Shown: positions 22,222-33,321 of the stretch, in pieces | How the letters are laid out: every line of letters starts with the position of its first letter | How positions within the stretch are numbered: the first letter of the stretch is position 1 | Source: Volvariella volvacea V23 | Taxonomy: Eukaryota > Basidiomycota > Agaricomycetes > Agaricales > Pluteaceae | Length of the DNA stretch: 62,124 bases | NCBI GenBank assembly: GCA_000349905.1 | Contig: KB722763.1 | Location: 355,669-417,792, forward strand | Reading direction: 5' to 3' | Made by a program: the position numbers and the translations under genes | Notes under the pieces: generated by a model | Seen by the model: only the letters and a program-made list of their open reading frames with translations | Told to the model about the DNA's origin: nothing | The model's database searches: none

Positions 22222-23881
22222 ATATGGAGTGACTGGGCAGCGGCATAGAGGGGTAAGCGTGATGCCTACGATACTGTGCCAATAGCTCAGAGTGGGCTCC
22301 CAGCTGCAGGTGCCCAAACTCACGCAGATCGTAATTGTCTGACTGTTGCAATACAGAACTCCGATTGGAACGAACATAAACAGCCTGTTTGACGTGGATC
22401 GATGGTTATGTTCATACGGGATGACGTTCTGATCTCGCTTCCGAGCTGCCAGTAGAACCGGACCTAGACCCATGGTCAATACCCTACGTTCATTTGACCG
22501 TTCGTGGTCATGACGCTCATCCGTGCAAGCCGTTGTGGCACTCTGCGGGTTGTGGCTTGGACCACAGTAGTCGGCTACAAGCGTGACGCTTCCAAGCATC
22601 TTGACAAGGATGCATGAGGGAGACCCTGGTTATCAGCAGGCCATCTCAGAGTCAGGCCATCGCTAATGAAGTAACATGAGGGGCATGGGGTCAGGGAAGA
22701 GGTATGCTAGTGGGTGTTAGAACGACGAATTCTATCCAAACGAATTCACACCCAAGACGGCATGCAACGTGGATGGTCATTGGCTACTGTCATGGAAGAA
22801 TAAATCTTCAGCCACATACGCCGCGTGCGATGAGCCAACCTTGAGCTTGTCCTGTCTTACACCATTGGGTCATGTCGTTTCAGCACGGTTGATCGCTGGG
22901 TTGCGGTAGACTTGTGGTCTACCTTATCTATACGTCCGCGGTCGTAGGAAACTGATCAGACTGCGCGTTATCAGGCCCTTTTGTGGATGTGGATCTTTGT
23001 TGGACAATGTAATTCCCAGGATCCTTACCAGCGTCTAAGAATGGACTTATAAACGAAGCCGTTGCCAGAAGTGAAGATCAAGCAACTTAACTACCTATTC
23101 TTTCCGTCCCCTCCCAAGCTCTATTCTCTTCCTTCCGCATATTGACACCCGATTAAGCGACTCATTCGCAATTTTGCTTCCACCCCTTGCTCGGACTACT
23201 GGTGCCACGCCACTGCACAGCTTCATGATCAGATGGGAAGCATCTAAAAGCTTATGTCGGACACAGGTGCAAACGGACGATAGATGGGGAAAGTGACTGG
23301 TGAGGATTTGGCGAGGCTCGTCAAAACATCACCCGTCATTTGCCCATCCTTTTATCAGTATTGTAACCCTATAGATCTGGAGCTTGAGATGCTGGGATGT
23401 GTGTCTTGGTGCGTTGTCTACTTCTCGTATGTCCATAGGATATGTATGCTAGCGCCTGTACGTCGTCTGGTCTATCGACTCTGGGTTTCATGCGGCCACA
23501 TCTTTGAGATGAGATGGAGTCTGTCTTGGGTTGTATGTGCCCTGCTATCACCACGTAGGTATCGGCGTATATACATACAATACATAATGTCCGATAGTTC
23601 CCTTAGCCGACGTCAGGCTTTGCAATGTTTTGATTCGAGATACCGTGGGTCCGTTATCGCCATCTCCATGCTTATCTGTCCATCATTTGGCCGAGAAGGC
23701 GCGCGCTCAATCGTCACTGCATAGTGTCACCTTTATGTAGTAGGATGTATTGTGTACCAACAAAAGGTGCTGACTTAGAAGAGGCAAGGACAACTAGAAA
23801 GCAGCTGAATGCGATACGGCGTACTCGCAAATGATGAACAACACAGGGAGGATTTCATTCCAGCTCCAAAGGTGGCATATA
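22222..23881. other. intergenic region, tail to tail
   Basis: About 1.66 kb between the end of the F-box gene (plus strand) and the end of the hydrolase pseudogene (minus strand). I see no supportable gene. Open frames near 23284-23724 have no recognisable domain and no splice context. Confidence 0.5.
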
Positions 23882-26171
23882 TTAAAGCGGGAAACCCGGA
23901 TGATGTAGATAACTGAGCTCGTGCAACACACCCAGCAATTCCCGGTCCTCGGGCGTTATTACGTGCAATACTCGGGACTTCGTTGTCCATGGAGAAACAC
24001 CAACCGGACATATAGTTCCCGGATCTGGAAGGACGCCATCAAGCATGTAGTTGCGGACATGCTTAGCTGTGCATAAAGATGGCATGGAAGGTGAGCCGTG
24101 CTACGTATTGAGATATTAGAAAACGAATCGGGTGAGTATATGTGAAATAGGATTGACTCACCCCACCAGAGTCTTGAGTTAGAACTACGGAGTCTTTGAA
24201 GCCTTTCGAGACTTTATGCGCACTAAAATTGGGTGAGAAAATCGTTAAAATAGCCAGATGGTCTATGCCTACGCCCATAAAGGTGTCACAGGGTCTATAA
24301 TTTTTCAGAGACGTACAAGGTGCAACCACTCGAGTGCTTACCGGTAGTGTTTCCAATCAGGAGGAGAGGGTGGCTGGTGTTGGCCACAAATGGTCCTATA
24401 TCGCAGTAAGCAAAAGTGCGTTGTCTAGGCCCGTCCGTCCCGCTCACCTTAAAAGTTCTTCCTCTCAAATTTCGGCCATCCACTGCGCTTGTTAGAAACA
24501 ACACATACTGGACCTAGTTGGATTCACTAACACACAACCAATTCTGATATTTGTCCATAGAATTGCCCATTCATATTTCTGCAGCGATTCTTCGTAGTAC
24601 TTCTTTGTAGATTCCAAATCAGATGGAATCGGGTCACCATCTGTGCAGGCTACGTAGGCAAGCCCTTCACCCACAACTGTATTCCATGGGTTGGAGGCCG
24701 GGTTACAGGGGCACTGGTAAGTGGGGACCTCCCACAATTCGTACATAGCTCAGCCATCTCCGTTTGCTAGATCGGCCAAGGCTTTGGCTAGTGATTTGAA
24801 ATATACATATGGCGAATATAGAGATCGGAAGACGGCGGCTCGGAGGTTGCTGTAATCAACAAGACCGTATGAGCGGGGGGTGATAACTGGAACAGGATCA
24901 ACACGGAGTCTATTGTAGAGGGCAGTAAGGTTGGATGCTATCGCTTCAGGGGAATGAGCCCAGAAGGGACAGTCAATTGGACCAGCTTCGTAACACCCAT
25001 CAAAGAAGGATTGTTGGACTTTATCTGCATCTATGAGATTGTTCGACCAGAGCGCTACAAGAGACATCGAGTCAAAAGACATGACAGATAAGGCGCTAGT
25101 AGACTGACCTGCATAGTAGTCCTCTACATCCGCCACGCCATCGATAATTAACCTTCCAACATTGCCCTAAGGTGGCGGGTCAAGACACATTAGATTTTTG
25201 CCTGCAGAGCAGCTCACGGGAAACATGGCAGCAAAGGTAGCCCCGAGAATAGTTCCATATCTTTTAGCACGTCTCAGTACAATATAAATGTGGGTGGCAC
25301 ACAACTTACGAGAAACTCCAATACTGAAGCTTGTCCTAGCCATGGGCCTTGACAATCTCCAACATATCACGAGCTGTATTGTCAGTGTGAATATGTGGTA
25401 TGATATCCCATGATTGCTTATAGGCCAGCTCTCCAATCATTCGAGCCCTGGACCAAGCACGGGTAACACCATCATCCGTCGCATCCAATAAAGTAGACTC
25501 TCCCCAAATTGCCCTTTCGGCTGAATCCTTAAAGAACTCGCCGCGCGGCACAGAGCGCCCAATGCCTTGATTTATTAGTATACAGAATTGCTGGTATGTG
25601 ATGGGAACTCACCCCGCGGATCGAAACTAACGACGTCAAATTCAGGTCCTATGATTCGACTCAGAAGCTCGCCACGTCTAACCGCAAAGTCAACGCCAGA
25701 TCCCCCAGGTCCACCGGGGTTGACTAAAACAGGGCCACGATATTCGGGCGAATCTAGTGAGAAGCGCGATGGCTGCTTGTCTGCCATGTGGTTCCGAGTA
25801 GTTGAGTGGGACCTATAGTAGTACCCATCATGGAAGATTTGAATATTGGCGTCTGTTGAGGTGTTCAGATAAAAGCGCACCAACGGCCTTGCACACTGGT
25901 ATCCTGCATAGCAGCTATGCCAACGCAAGTCCTTTGTTGGTTTGACCTAGAGTTTATAAGTGTCAATAATTCAGGTGAGTGGATCTGCAGGCTGATTAAA
26001 ACGCACGGAATCCCATGCAAAGCTATCTGTAGCCAGTTTTAGGTTGATTCGGGAGTGGTGGTTGAATGGATGGTCAAGGACATATTGTTGCGCATCGTCA
26101 TAGGCTGATACCGCCGATGCCGCGACGAGTGAGTATAGCAAGAAATAATGACGCCTGAGCTGAAAAGCCAT
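23882..26171 (-). pseudogene. TAP-family alpha/beta hydrolase pseudogene
   Basis: It has the same 12-exon layout as the intact genes at 26470-28801 and 29516-31848. Signal peptide (FLLYSLVAASAVSAYDD), oxyanion motif NPGGPGGSG and C-terminal domain are all recognisable. It is disabled at three points compared with the paralogues. A 20-nt deletion near 25772 sits just after GRQA. A TAG at 25336-25338 replaces CAG/CGG just before the nucleophile motif. A TGA at 24750-24752 replaces CGA after NGDG. The nucleophile motif is also changed from WGFSYG to WSFSYG, and the catalytic-region HC becomes HG. Both stops fit C-to-T changes. The remaining splice sites are intact, so it died recently. Confidence 0.88.
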
Positions 26172-26469
26172 AGATAGCTTAATGGGTAATTATCGCAGGC
26201 AATACTGTACATAAGTACAGACGTACGATTATATGCGATTTTGGCCTGGGAGCGTGTGTCCGCTCTAAGTTCTGGAGGCAACACACTCGTGCTCCTACCC
26301 ATATGACTTTTGACAGAACTCTACGATTATATTTTTGGATCGTCGTGGTGATTGGGTGGATTGTTGGCTAATCACCTTTGGGTATTAGTATATTTTGATT
26401 GCCCAAAATAACTATGTTAACAGGGTATGCAAGCAAGATAACATTGCAACTCCGTAGATTATACATACA

Positions 26470-28801
26470 TTAAAGCGGGAAACCTGAACGATGCGAATAA
26501 CTGAGCTCGTGCAGGACACCCATCAATTCTTGATCTTCTGCAGTCAAGCTGTACAGATTTTTGGGTTTCGTTTCCCAGGGAGAAACATCGACTGGACAGA
26601 TAGTTCCAGAGTCTGGAAGGGTGCCATTCAGCATATAATTGCGGATATATTTCGCGGTGCATAAAGATGGTGTGGAGATCGAGCAGTGCTGTGTTTAAAG
26701 GAAGGCAAAAGGTCGGTTGGATAAGTATATGCGTAGCAAAAAGATAGACAAACCCCGCCGGAGTCTTGAGTTAGGACGACGGAGCCTTTAAACCCTTTTG
26801 CAACTTTACGTGCTCTGAAATGGCATGAGTGCGACATTGAGGTAGCTCAATCAAGTGAACTTACGCCCATAATGGTGTCACAGGGTCTATACAAGTTCAG
26901 AGGGATGTATCAAGCAGGTGTGCGCAATACTTACCGGCGGTGTTCCCGATTAGGAGCAGTGGGTGGCTGGTGTTGCCTACGAATGGACCTACACCAAATT
27001 ATGATGAAAAGCACTGCTTTGGAAGCGTGGTGCTCACCTTGGAAGTTCGTTCTCTCAAATTTGGGCCATCCACTACGCTTGTTAGACGTGGCATACTTTA
27101 CTCTGGTGAGGGACACTTACACGCAACCGATTCTTATATTAGCCCACAAAGTTGCCCATTCATATTCCTTCAGCGATTCTTCATAGTATTTTTTGGTGGA
27201 CTCTAGATCGGACGGGACTGGATCACCATCGGTGCAGGCAACGTAGAAAATACCCTCGTTTAGAACGGTAGTCCAAGGATCGGATGCTGAATTACAGGGG
27301 CATTGGTAGGTGGGGACTTCTAGTAGCTCATAGACAGTTCGACCATCTCCATTGGCTAAGTCAGCTAATGCACTTGCAAGACGTTTGAAGAATGCGTATG
27401 GCGAATATAGCGATCGGAATACTATGACCCGGAGGAGGCTATAATCAACAAGACCGTATGAACGGGAAGTGATAACTGGAATTGGATCAACACGGAGTTT
27501 GTCATAGAGTGCGGTAAGATTGGAGGCTATCGCTTCAGAGGAATGAGCCCAGAAGGGACAGTCAATTGGACCAGCTTCATAGCATCCATCAAAGAAGGAT
27601 TGTTGGACTTTATCTGCATCCATGAGATTGTTTGACCAGAGTGCTACAAAAAACATCAATTCCGCCAGAAGATGAGGAACAGGGTGTTATAGACCTACCG
27701 GCATAATAGTTTTCTAGATCTACCACGCCATCGATGATTACCCTCCCAACATTGTCCTGAAATACCGCATCAAAAATACTGTCCGAAATTTACATGTATC
27801 GAGCCTTACTGGAAACATGGCAGCGAACGTAGCACCGAGCACAGACCCATATCTTTTGGTTTACTTCAATATACCAAATTAGATGTGAGTGGCACACGAC
27901 TCACGAGAAACCCCAGTACTGAAGCTTATCCTGACCGTGGGCTTTGACGATTTCCAACATATCACGAGCCGTGTTATCTGTGTGGATATGTGGTATGATA
28001 TCCCACGACCGTTTATAGGCCAGCTCTCCACCTATCCGAGCTCTGGCCCAAGCACGAGTAACGCCGTCGTCAGTCGCATCCAATGAAGTTTGAATATCCT
28101 CAGCCCAGATTACTCTTTCAGCTGAGTCCTTGAAAAATTCGCCGCGAGGCACAGAGCGCCCGATGCCTTAGTTCGTTAGTGGGTGGGTGTAGCAACCGGG
28201 GAGTGAGACATACTCACCCCGTGGATCGAAGCCAACGACATCAAATTGAGGCCCTATGATCCGACTCAGAAGATCTCCACTTAAAACGGCAAAGTCAACG
28301 CCTCCTCCGCCTGGTCCACCTGGGTTAAATAGAACAGGGCCGCGATACTGGGGTGAATCTGGTGGGAAACGCGATGGAAGCCTTGTCAATGCAATAGTTG
28401 CTTGTCTTCCATGTGGTTCTGAGTAGTTGAGTGGGACCTGTTCATCAAGGGAGATGTGAATATGGGTGGGCGTTCTGGTGTTCAGGCACTGAAATGACGT
28501 ACTAGCAACCTTGCACACTGAAACCCTGCATAACAGCTGTGCCAGCGCAAATCCTTCGCTGGTTTTATCTAGCAACCTCGATACGCGTAAGTGTGGGGCA
28601 CGATGTCGTTCTCAAGTGGAGACATACGGAATCCCAGGCAAAGTTATCTGGAACGGGCTCTTGATTGATCCGGAAGTGGTGCTGGAATGGATTCGGGTGA
28701 TCGAGGACATGTTGTGTGCCGGCAGGTGCGCTAGCTAGGCTGAGCTTCACCACCACCAGCGAGCACAGCAGGAGGTAGTATCGCCTGAGCTGAGAGGCCA
28801 T
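26470..28801 (-). CDS. secreted alpha/beta hydrolase, TAP (tripeptidyl aminopeptidase-like) family
   Basis: 578 residues from 12 exons: 28801-28628, 28568-28503, 28437-28218, 28166-27905, 27852-27810, 27756-27699, 27643-27121, 27072-27038, 26988-26935, 26886-26865, 26814-26754, 26688-26470. A signal peptide (LLLCSLVVVKLSLASA) predicts secretion. The oxyanion motif is FNPGGPGGGG. The nucleophile is about Ser241 in GFSYG, split by an intron; the acid is about Asp479 in DPVTP; the base is His507 in GGHCS. The C-terminal TAP-like domain has several Cys pairs. The family removes short peptides from N-termini of substrates, or acts as a general exopeptidase. One donor is GTTTGT; the others are consensus. 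It sits head to head with the paralogue at 29516, which suggests a duplicated secreted peptidase cluster. Confidence 0.88.
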
Positions 28802-29515
28802 TATGCCCTGCGGGATGACGTCCTGAGGCAGAGTATATATAATGGCACGACCAGAGAACTTTCCCATCATGACGCGAGAAATCGGACATTGGAAGCAGCA
28901 GCACCCGCTCAACCTTCGGCAGAACCGCCTATCGTTGGACTCCAAATTGTCATGGTGAGTTGGCAGATTGGCTGGTGCCCTTTAAGGTGCTGCTTCCGTT
29001 CACTTCTCGAAAGCTACACACTGATCATGAATGCCAGGTCATCCCTGGTCTACTGCTGCGCCGCGATATCACCCCGATTGTCCAAGTCAGATCCCGCTCA
29101 AGTCGCATCATGCAAGCAAAGAAGGGCCACTGGATCGTGAAAGTATAGCAAGCTTCCGCAGCTTGATTGTACAATAGCGACTTCAGCATGATCCAGCAAC
29201 ATCAATCTAGCCGATTGTCTACTAATATATCCTAGACCAGGTCAATGATTAAACGACCGCATGGTCGCGAAGCAGGATCAGCAGGACAATCGTCGATGTT
29301 TATACTCACCACCTGACTCTTCATTGAGCCTGGGGTGTCGGTTCACCCCTTGAATAATCTAACGCTCATCACTGTATTTACCAGTCACTGATGGCGCACG
29401 CAGGTGGAGCGAGATTCAAATCATGGTGATGAGAATTCCCCATAATTCCAAATTCCCCTTGTTCAAAAGGTTAAAAAGGCGAAAAGAGCGTTTTTTGCGA
29501 CACCCAGGATCCTGT
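28802..29515. promoter_or_regulatory. shared divergent promoter region of two hydrolase genes
   Basis: 714 bp between the start codons of the two intact TAP-family hydrolases. On the minus strand a TATATATAA-like stretch lies at about 28833-28841, some 35 bp upstream of the ATG at 28801. No gene is seen inside. The two genes might be co-regulated, but no specific activator site could be identified. Confidence 0.45.
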
Positions 29516-31848
29516 ATGCCTTCTCAATTCAAGTCTTACGGTTTCTTACTGTGTCTCTTGCTCCGCTTGGGTCCAGTCGGAGCCTCTGCGACGCGTCATG
29601 AGGGGCAAGATGGGCTCGATCCACTCCCCGGACTATTGAGCAGGGAGGCCATCCCAGCTCCCTTTAATTGGGACTCGGTATGTTCCGCTCTATAGGCAAA
29701 GAAAATAGTCTAACAACGACCGGAAACTGATAGGTTAAGCCAACGAAGTATTTGCGATGGCACAACTGCTATACAGGTCATCAGTGTGCCAAGTTATTGG
29801 TGTGTTATTTCCTCAATATCTGATGTTACGTCCAAAACTCGAATTTCTCAACGATTGTACGCTGCATTCTAGGTCCCTCTCGACTACTCGGAGAGAAATG
29901 GACGACAAGCTGTCATAGCGATGGCCAAACTTCCCTCCAGCCTCCCTCCAAATTCGTCTCAGTACCGTGGTCCCGTGCTGATCAATCCAGGTGGACCAGG
30001 CGGAGAGGGCATAGATTTCCTTGTTGAAGCCGGCGGTTCTCTAGCTCAAATTATTGGACCCGAATTTGACGTCATTAGTTTCGACCCCCGCGGTGTGTTA
30101 TACTATCATCTCTTGATCTTCTGGTCCTGATCGCGTGCAGGTCTTGGTCGCTCTACACCCCGAGGGGAATTCTTCCAGGACTCGGGAGAGAGAGAAATAT
30201 GGGGAGGCGAAGTGAGGACTTCTGCATTAGACGCAACTCCTGATGGTGTTTCTCGTGCTTGGGCCAGAGCTCAGATTGCTGGAAAATTGGCTCAGGATCG
30301 ATCTGGAGACTTCTTGCAATATATTAATACGGAAAATACTGCTCGTGATATGATGGAGGTTGTTAGGGCTCATGGTCGGGATAAGCTTCAGTACTGGGGA
30401 CTCTCGTAGGTTTCATTTATGCTCATCCATGATATTGGGCTGAATGGTAGTGAAGATACGGCTCCGTGCTTGGGGCTACATTCGCTGCCATATTTCCTGT
30501 GATTCCATTCCTTATAGATATCTTACAGCAGTATAATGACACCAGTTATAGAACAATGTCGGTAGGCTGGTAATTGACGGCATCCTGGATCCCGAGGTCT
30601 ATTATGCAGGTAGGCCTTGCAAATTTCCCGCTCTTTATTTGTACAGTGCTAATCATGCTATATAGCCAGGTTTTCGGACAGTCTCGTCGACTCAGCAAAG
30701 GTACAACAATACTTCTATGACGGATGCTACAATGCTGGCCCAGTCAGGTGTCCCTTCTGGGCCTCGTCTCCTGAAGCCATAGCCTCCAACCTGACCGCAC
30801 TCTACGAGAAAATTCGTATTGATCCCGTTCCAGTCGTAACCTCCCGCTCGTACGGTCTTGTCGACTATAACCGCCTCGTTTCTACAGTTCTCCGATCAAT
30901 TTATTCTCCATATGCGCTTTTCGAATTACTAGGCAAGGCTTTGGCAGATCTAGCGAACGGTGATGGAGCAGCTCTTTATGAATTGTTTGAACAGCCCACG
31001 TACCACTGTCCTTGTAATGCCCCACCTAATCCTGCGTCTCCTGCTGTGGCTGAGGGATTGTTTTACGTGGCTTGTACGGACGGGGAGCAGGTCCCGGCGG
31101 ACTTGGAATCTGCGAAGCAGTATTATGAGGAAGCAGCGGGACAGTACGAGTGGACGAGGATCTTGGGAAATCTTCGAGTTGGGTGCTCGTAAGTGGTTTT
31201 TATTGATTCGCTGATTTGTGCTAGACTTTATCGTGCAGGGGATGGCCAAGATTTGAGAGAAAGAATTTTAAAGGTAGGGCATATTGTGTGCAATTAAATT
31301 ATAACTGCATTGAGCTTAACGAACATGCAGGACCCTTCGTGGCCAATACGAGTCATCCTATTCTGTTGGTCGGCAACACTGCTGGTAAGCACGCATATAG
31401 TCCAGCCTCATGGGTGTAACTAATGTTCTATTTTGCAGACCCTGTAACACCCGTATCTTCGTGAGTCCGAATGTAAAATTTCCTGAAAACTCCCTTACTC
31501 GTCTCTTTAGTGCACATAAGCTATCGAGGGGATTCAGCGGGTCTGTCGTTCTAACTCAGGATGCTCATGGGGTAAGTCAATCTTCTTGTTCAAGAGTGGT
31601 CGTAAGCGTTTTTAAACCTCCGTCCACAGCATTGTTCGATTACTGCACCATCCATCTGCACTGCAACGCACATCCGAAGCTACTTCTTCAACGGAACTCT
31701 TCCTGAGGAAGGGACTCTTTGTCCAATCGATGACTTCCCGTGGTCTAATCGCACTGAGGCACAGTCCAATTCGAAACGCGATGGTGGAGAGTTGATGGAA
31801 GCGCTACAGAAACTGAGTCGAGTTTATCATCCAGGTTTTCCTTTTTGA
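29516..31848 (+). CDS. secreted alpha/beta hydrolase, TAP family, paralogue
   Basis: 575 residues from 12 exons: 29516-29677, 29734-29799, 29873-30092, 30141-30405, 30456-30498, 30552-30609, 30666-31188, 31239-31273, 31331-31384, 31439-31460, 31511-31571, 31630-31848. A signal peptide starts MPSQFKSYGFLLCLLLRLG. Motifs: INPGGPGGEG (oxyanion hole), Ser238 in GLSYGS, Asp476 in DPVTP, His504 in HGHCS. The reading frame is undisturbed and all residues of the triad are present, so the enzyme should be active outside the cell or in the secretory pathway. Intron positions match those of the two minus-strand paralogues, proving recent common origin by duplication with inversion. An earlier in-frame ATG at 29423 exists, but starting there would bury the signal peptide. 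Confidence 0.9.
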
Positions 31849-33321
31849 TACATGGTTAGTTGCGCTTTGACCGTAAATTAAACCCTATATTGTGCTATTA
31901 GTGATCTCGAAAAATTTGCAGACGAGGTACACCGCGGCGTAAATTGGCTCAATAATATATACCCTTGAACACACAGTTCGTGATCAATATAGAAAATTCA
32001 GAAGCGCCTTTTAAATATTTTATATGTCACTGATTCGTATTCATTCGTATCGTTCAAGTTCATTGATGCCAAAACATGAACGTCTCCGGCCATCCTACAA
32101 TGAAGAAAGGTTAAATGGAGGTATTTTTCGCCGCTATCGAAGTGATTGATGGATTGGACAAGTGGATAACAAGAAGCGTAGCGAGGTAGTTGAGCAGTTG
32201 AGTTTCATACTTGACTTTCTTTCTTCATGCCATCACGATATTCTGTTTGTAACCCGAGGTATGGCTTGTCGACGTCGGATTCGATGCCTAGTCGGGGTTC
32301 ACAGGTCACCTGCTGAATCTACATCGTTTGGATGCACTACGGCTCCGACCCGGGACATGATAAGGCAAGCATGCGTTAGCAATGTTGGACATGGCAAGTG
32401 GCCTCACCTGAAGACGCGTTTGGATTCAAGTCGGAAGGACTGTGATCGCGTACAAAAATGGACGGCTGTGCTGCACTACTAACCCCGGTGACAATGAAAC
32501 GCATCCAAAAAACACCCCTGCTGCCAGCTTGAGGTTGATCTGCGGGGCTTGTGTCAGTGACAGATATTGATTGTATGATTTGATCACTTGGGTTCAAATT
32601 GTCTCTCGTTGATTGACTTGCTTTCTTTTGCTTTTTTTCTTGTTGAGCCCAAGTTCTCGTAGCGGTGGTCTATTTCGACCAGCTGTTTGGAAGGAACACT
32701 AGCTCCAGTCTTGCTGGGTGGCAATGCGGAACACCCGGGCCGGCGATCAGCGAGTGGCGACGCGCCCCGTCGTCAGCCGTGTCCTCTTAGTCCTTCATAC
32801 ACTATCACAACTGACGGACGTTATTCTCCAGGATCCAGGATCCCAATCCCATCTCCTTGGCGAAGCTATCGCATCTCATGATACCTGATGAGAACAACAT
32901 GTCTACAGAGAACCGCTCTCTGTCACCGCTAGTGAATTCGAGCTATTTTTACCAATCACCACAGTCTACTACGCATCACAAAGATCGCAAAGATTATGCA
33001 CACAGAATGATGCATTGATTCTTGAAGCGACTGTTGCACACGCACACATGCTTCGAAGCAGTGCTGGACCAACCTTTCGTCTAGGCTGTCTATCACAGAA
33101 TGGGCCATCAAACTAACACTCAGCACCTTCCTGGGCTTCTGGTGAGTTCGTGCCTCGCATTTGGGCACTAGGGTTTAGCGAACACAATCTGCTGCAGAAA
33201 GACATAAATGCAGCATCTGTGCTCGGAATGGCCTGTAGCACACCCCCCCCCAGTGCACCCAATTATCCTCTAGGACCATTCGACCTCACTGTGTCCTTTT
33301 ATACGCGGGCCTTCTATCATA
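31849..33321. other. intergenic region
   Basis: About 1.47 kb between two plus-strand genes. A C-run near 33242 lies close to the transporter start. No conserved frame, RNA gene or transposon ends are seen. Confidence 0.5.

Noticed and set aside
23284..23724. A 146-codon plus-strand frame between the F-box gene and the hydrolase pseudogene
   Set aside because: It has no recognisable motif, poor start context and no splice-linked continuation; probably chance.
25575..25928. A continuous 117-codon frame in the hydrolase pseudogene that could pass for an intact exon
   Set aside because: It runs through the intron that is spliced in both paralogues and is open only because a 20-nt deletion shifted the frame. 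Later stops still disable the gene.
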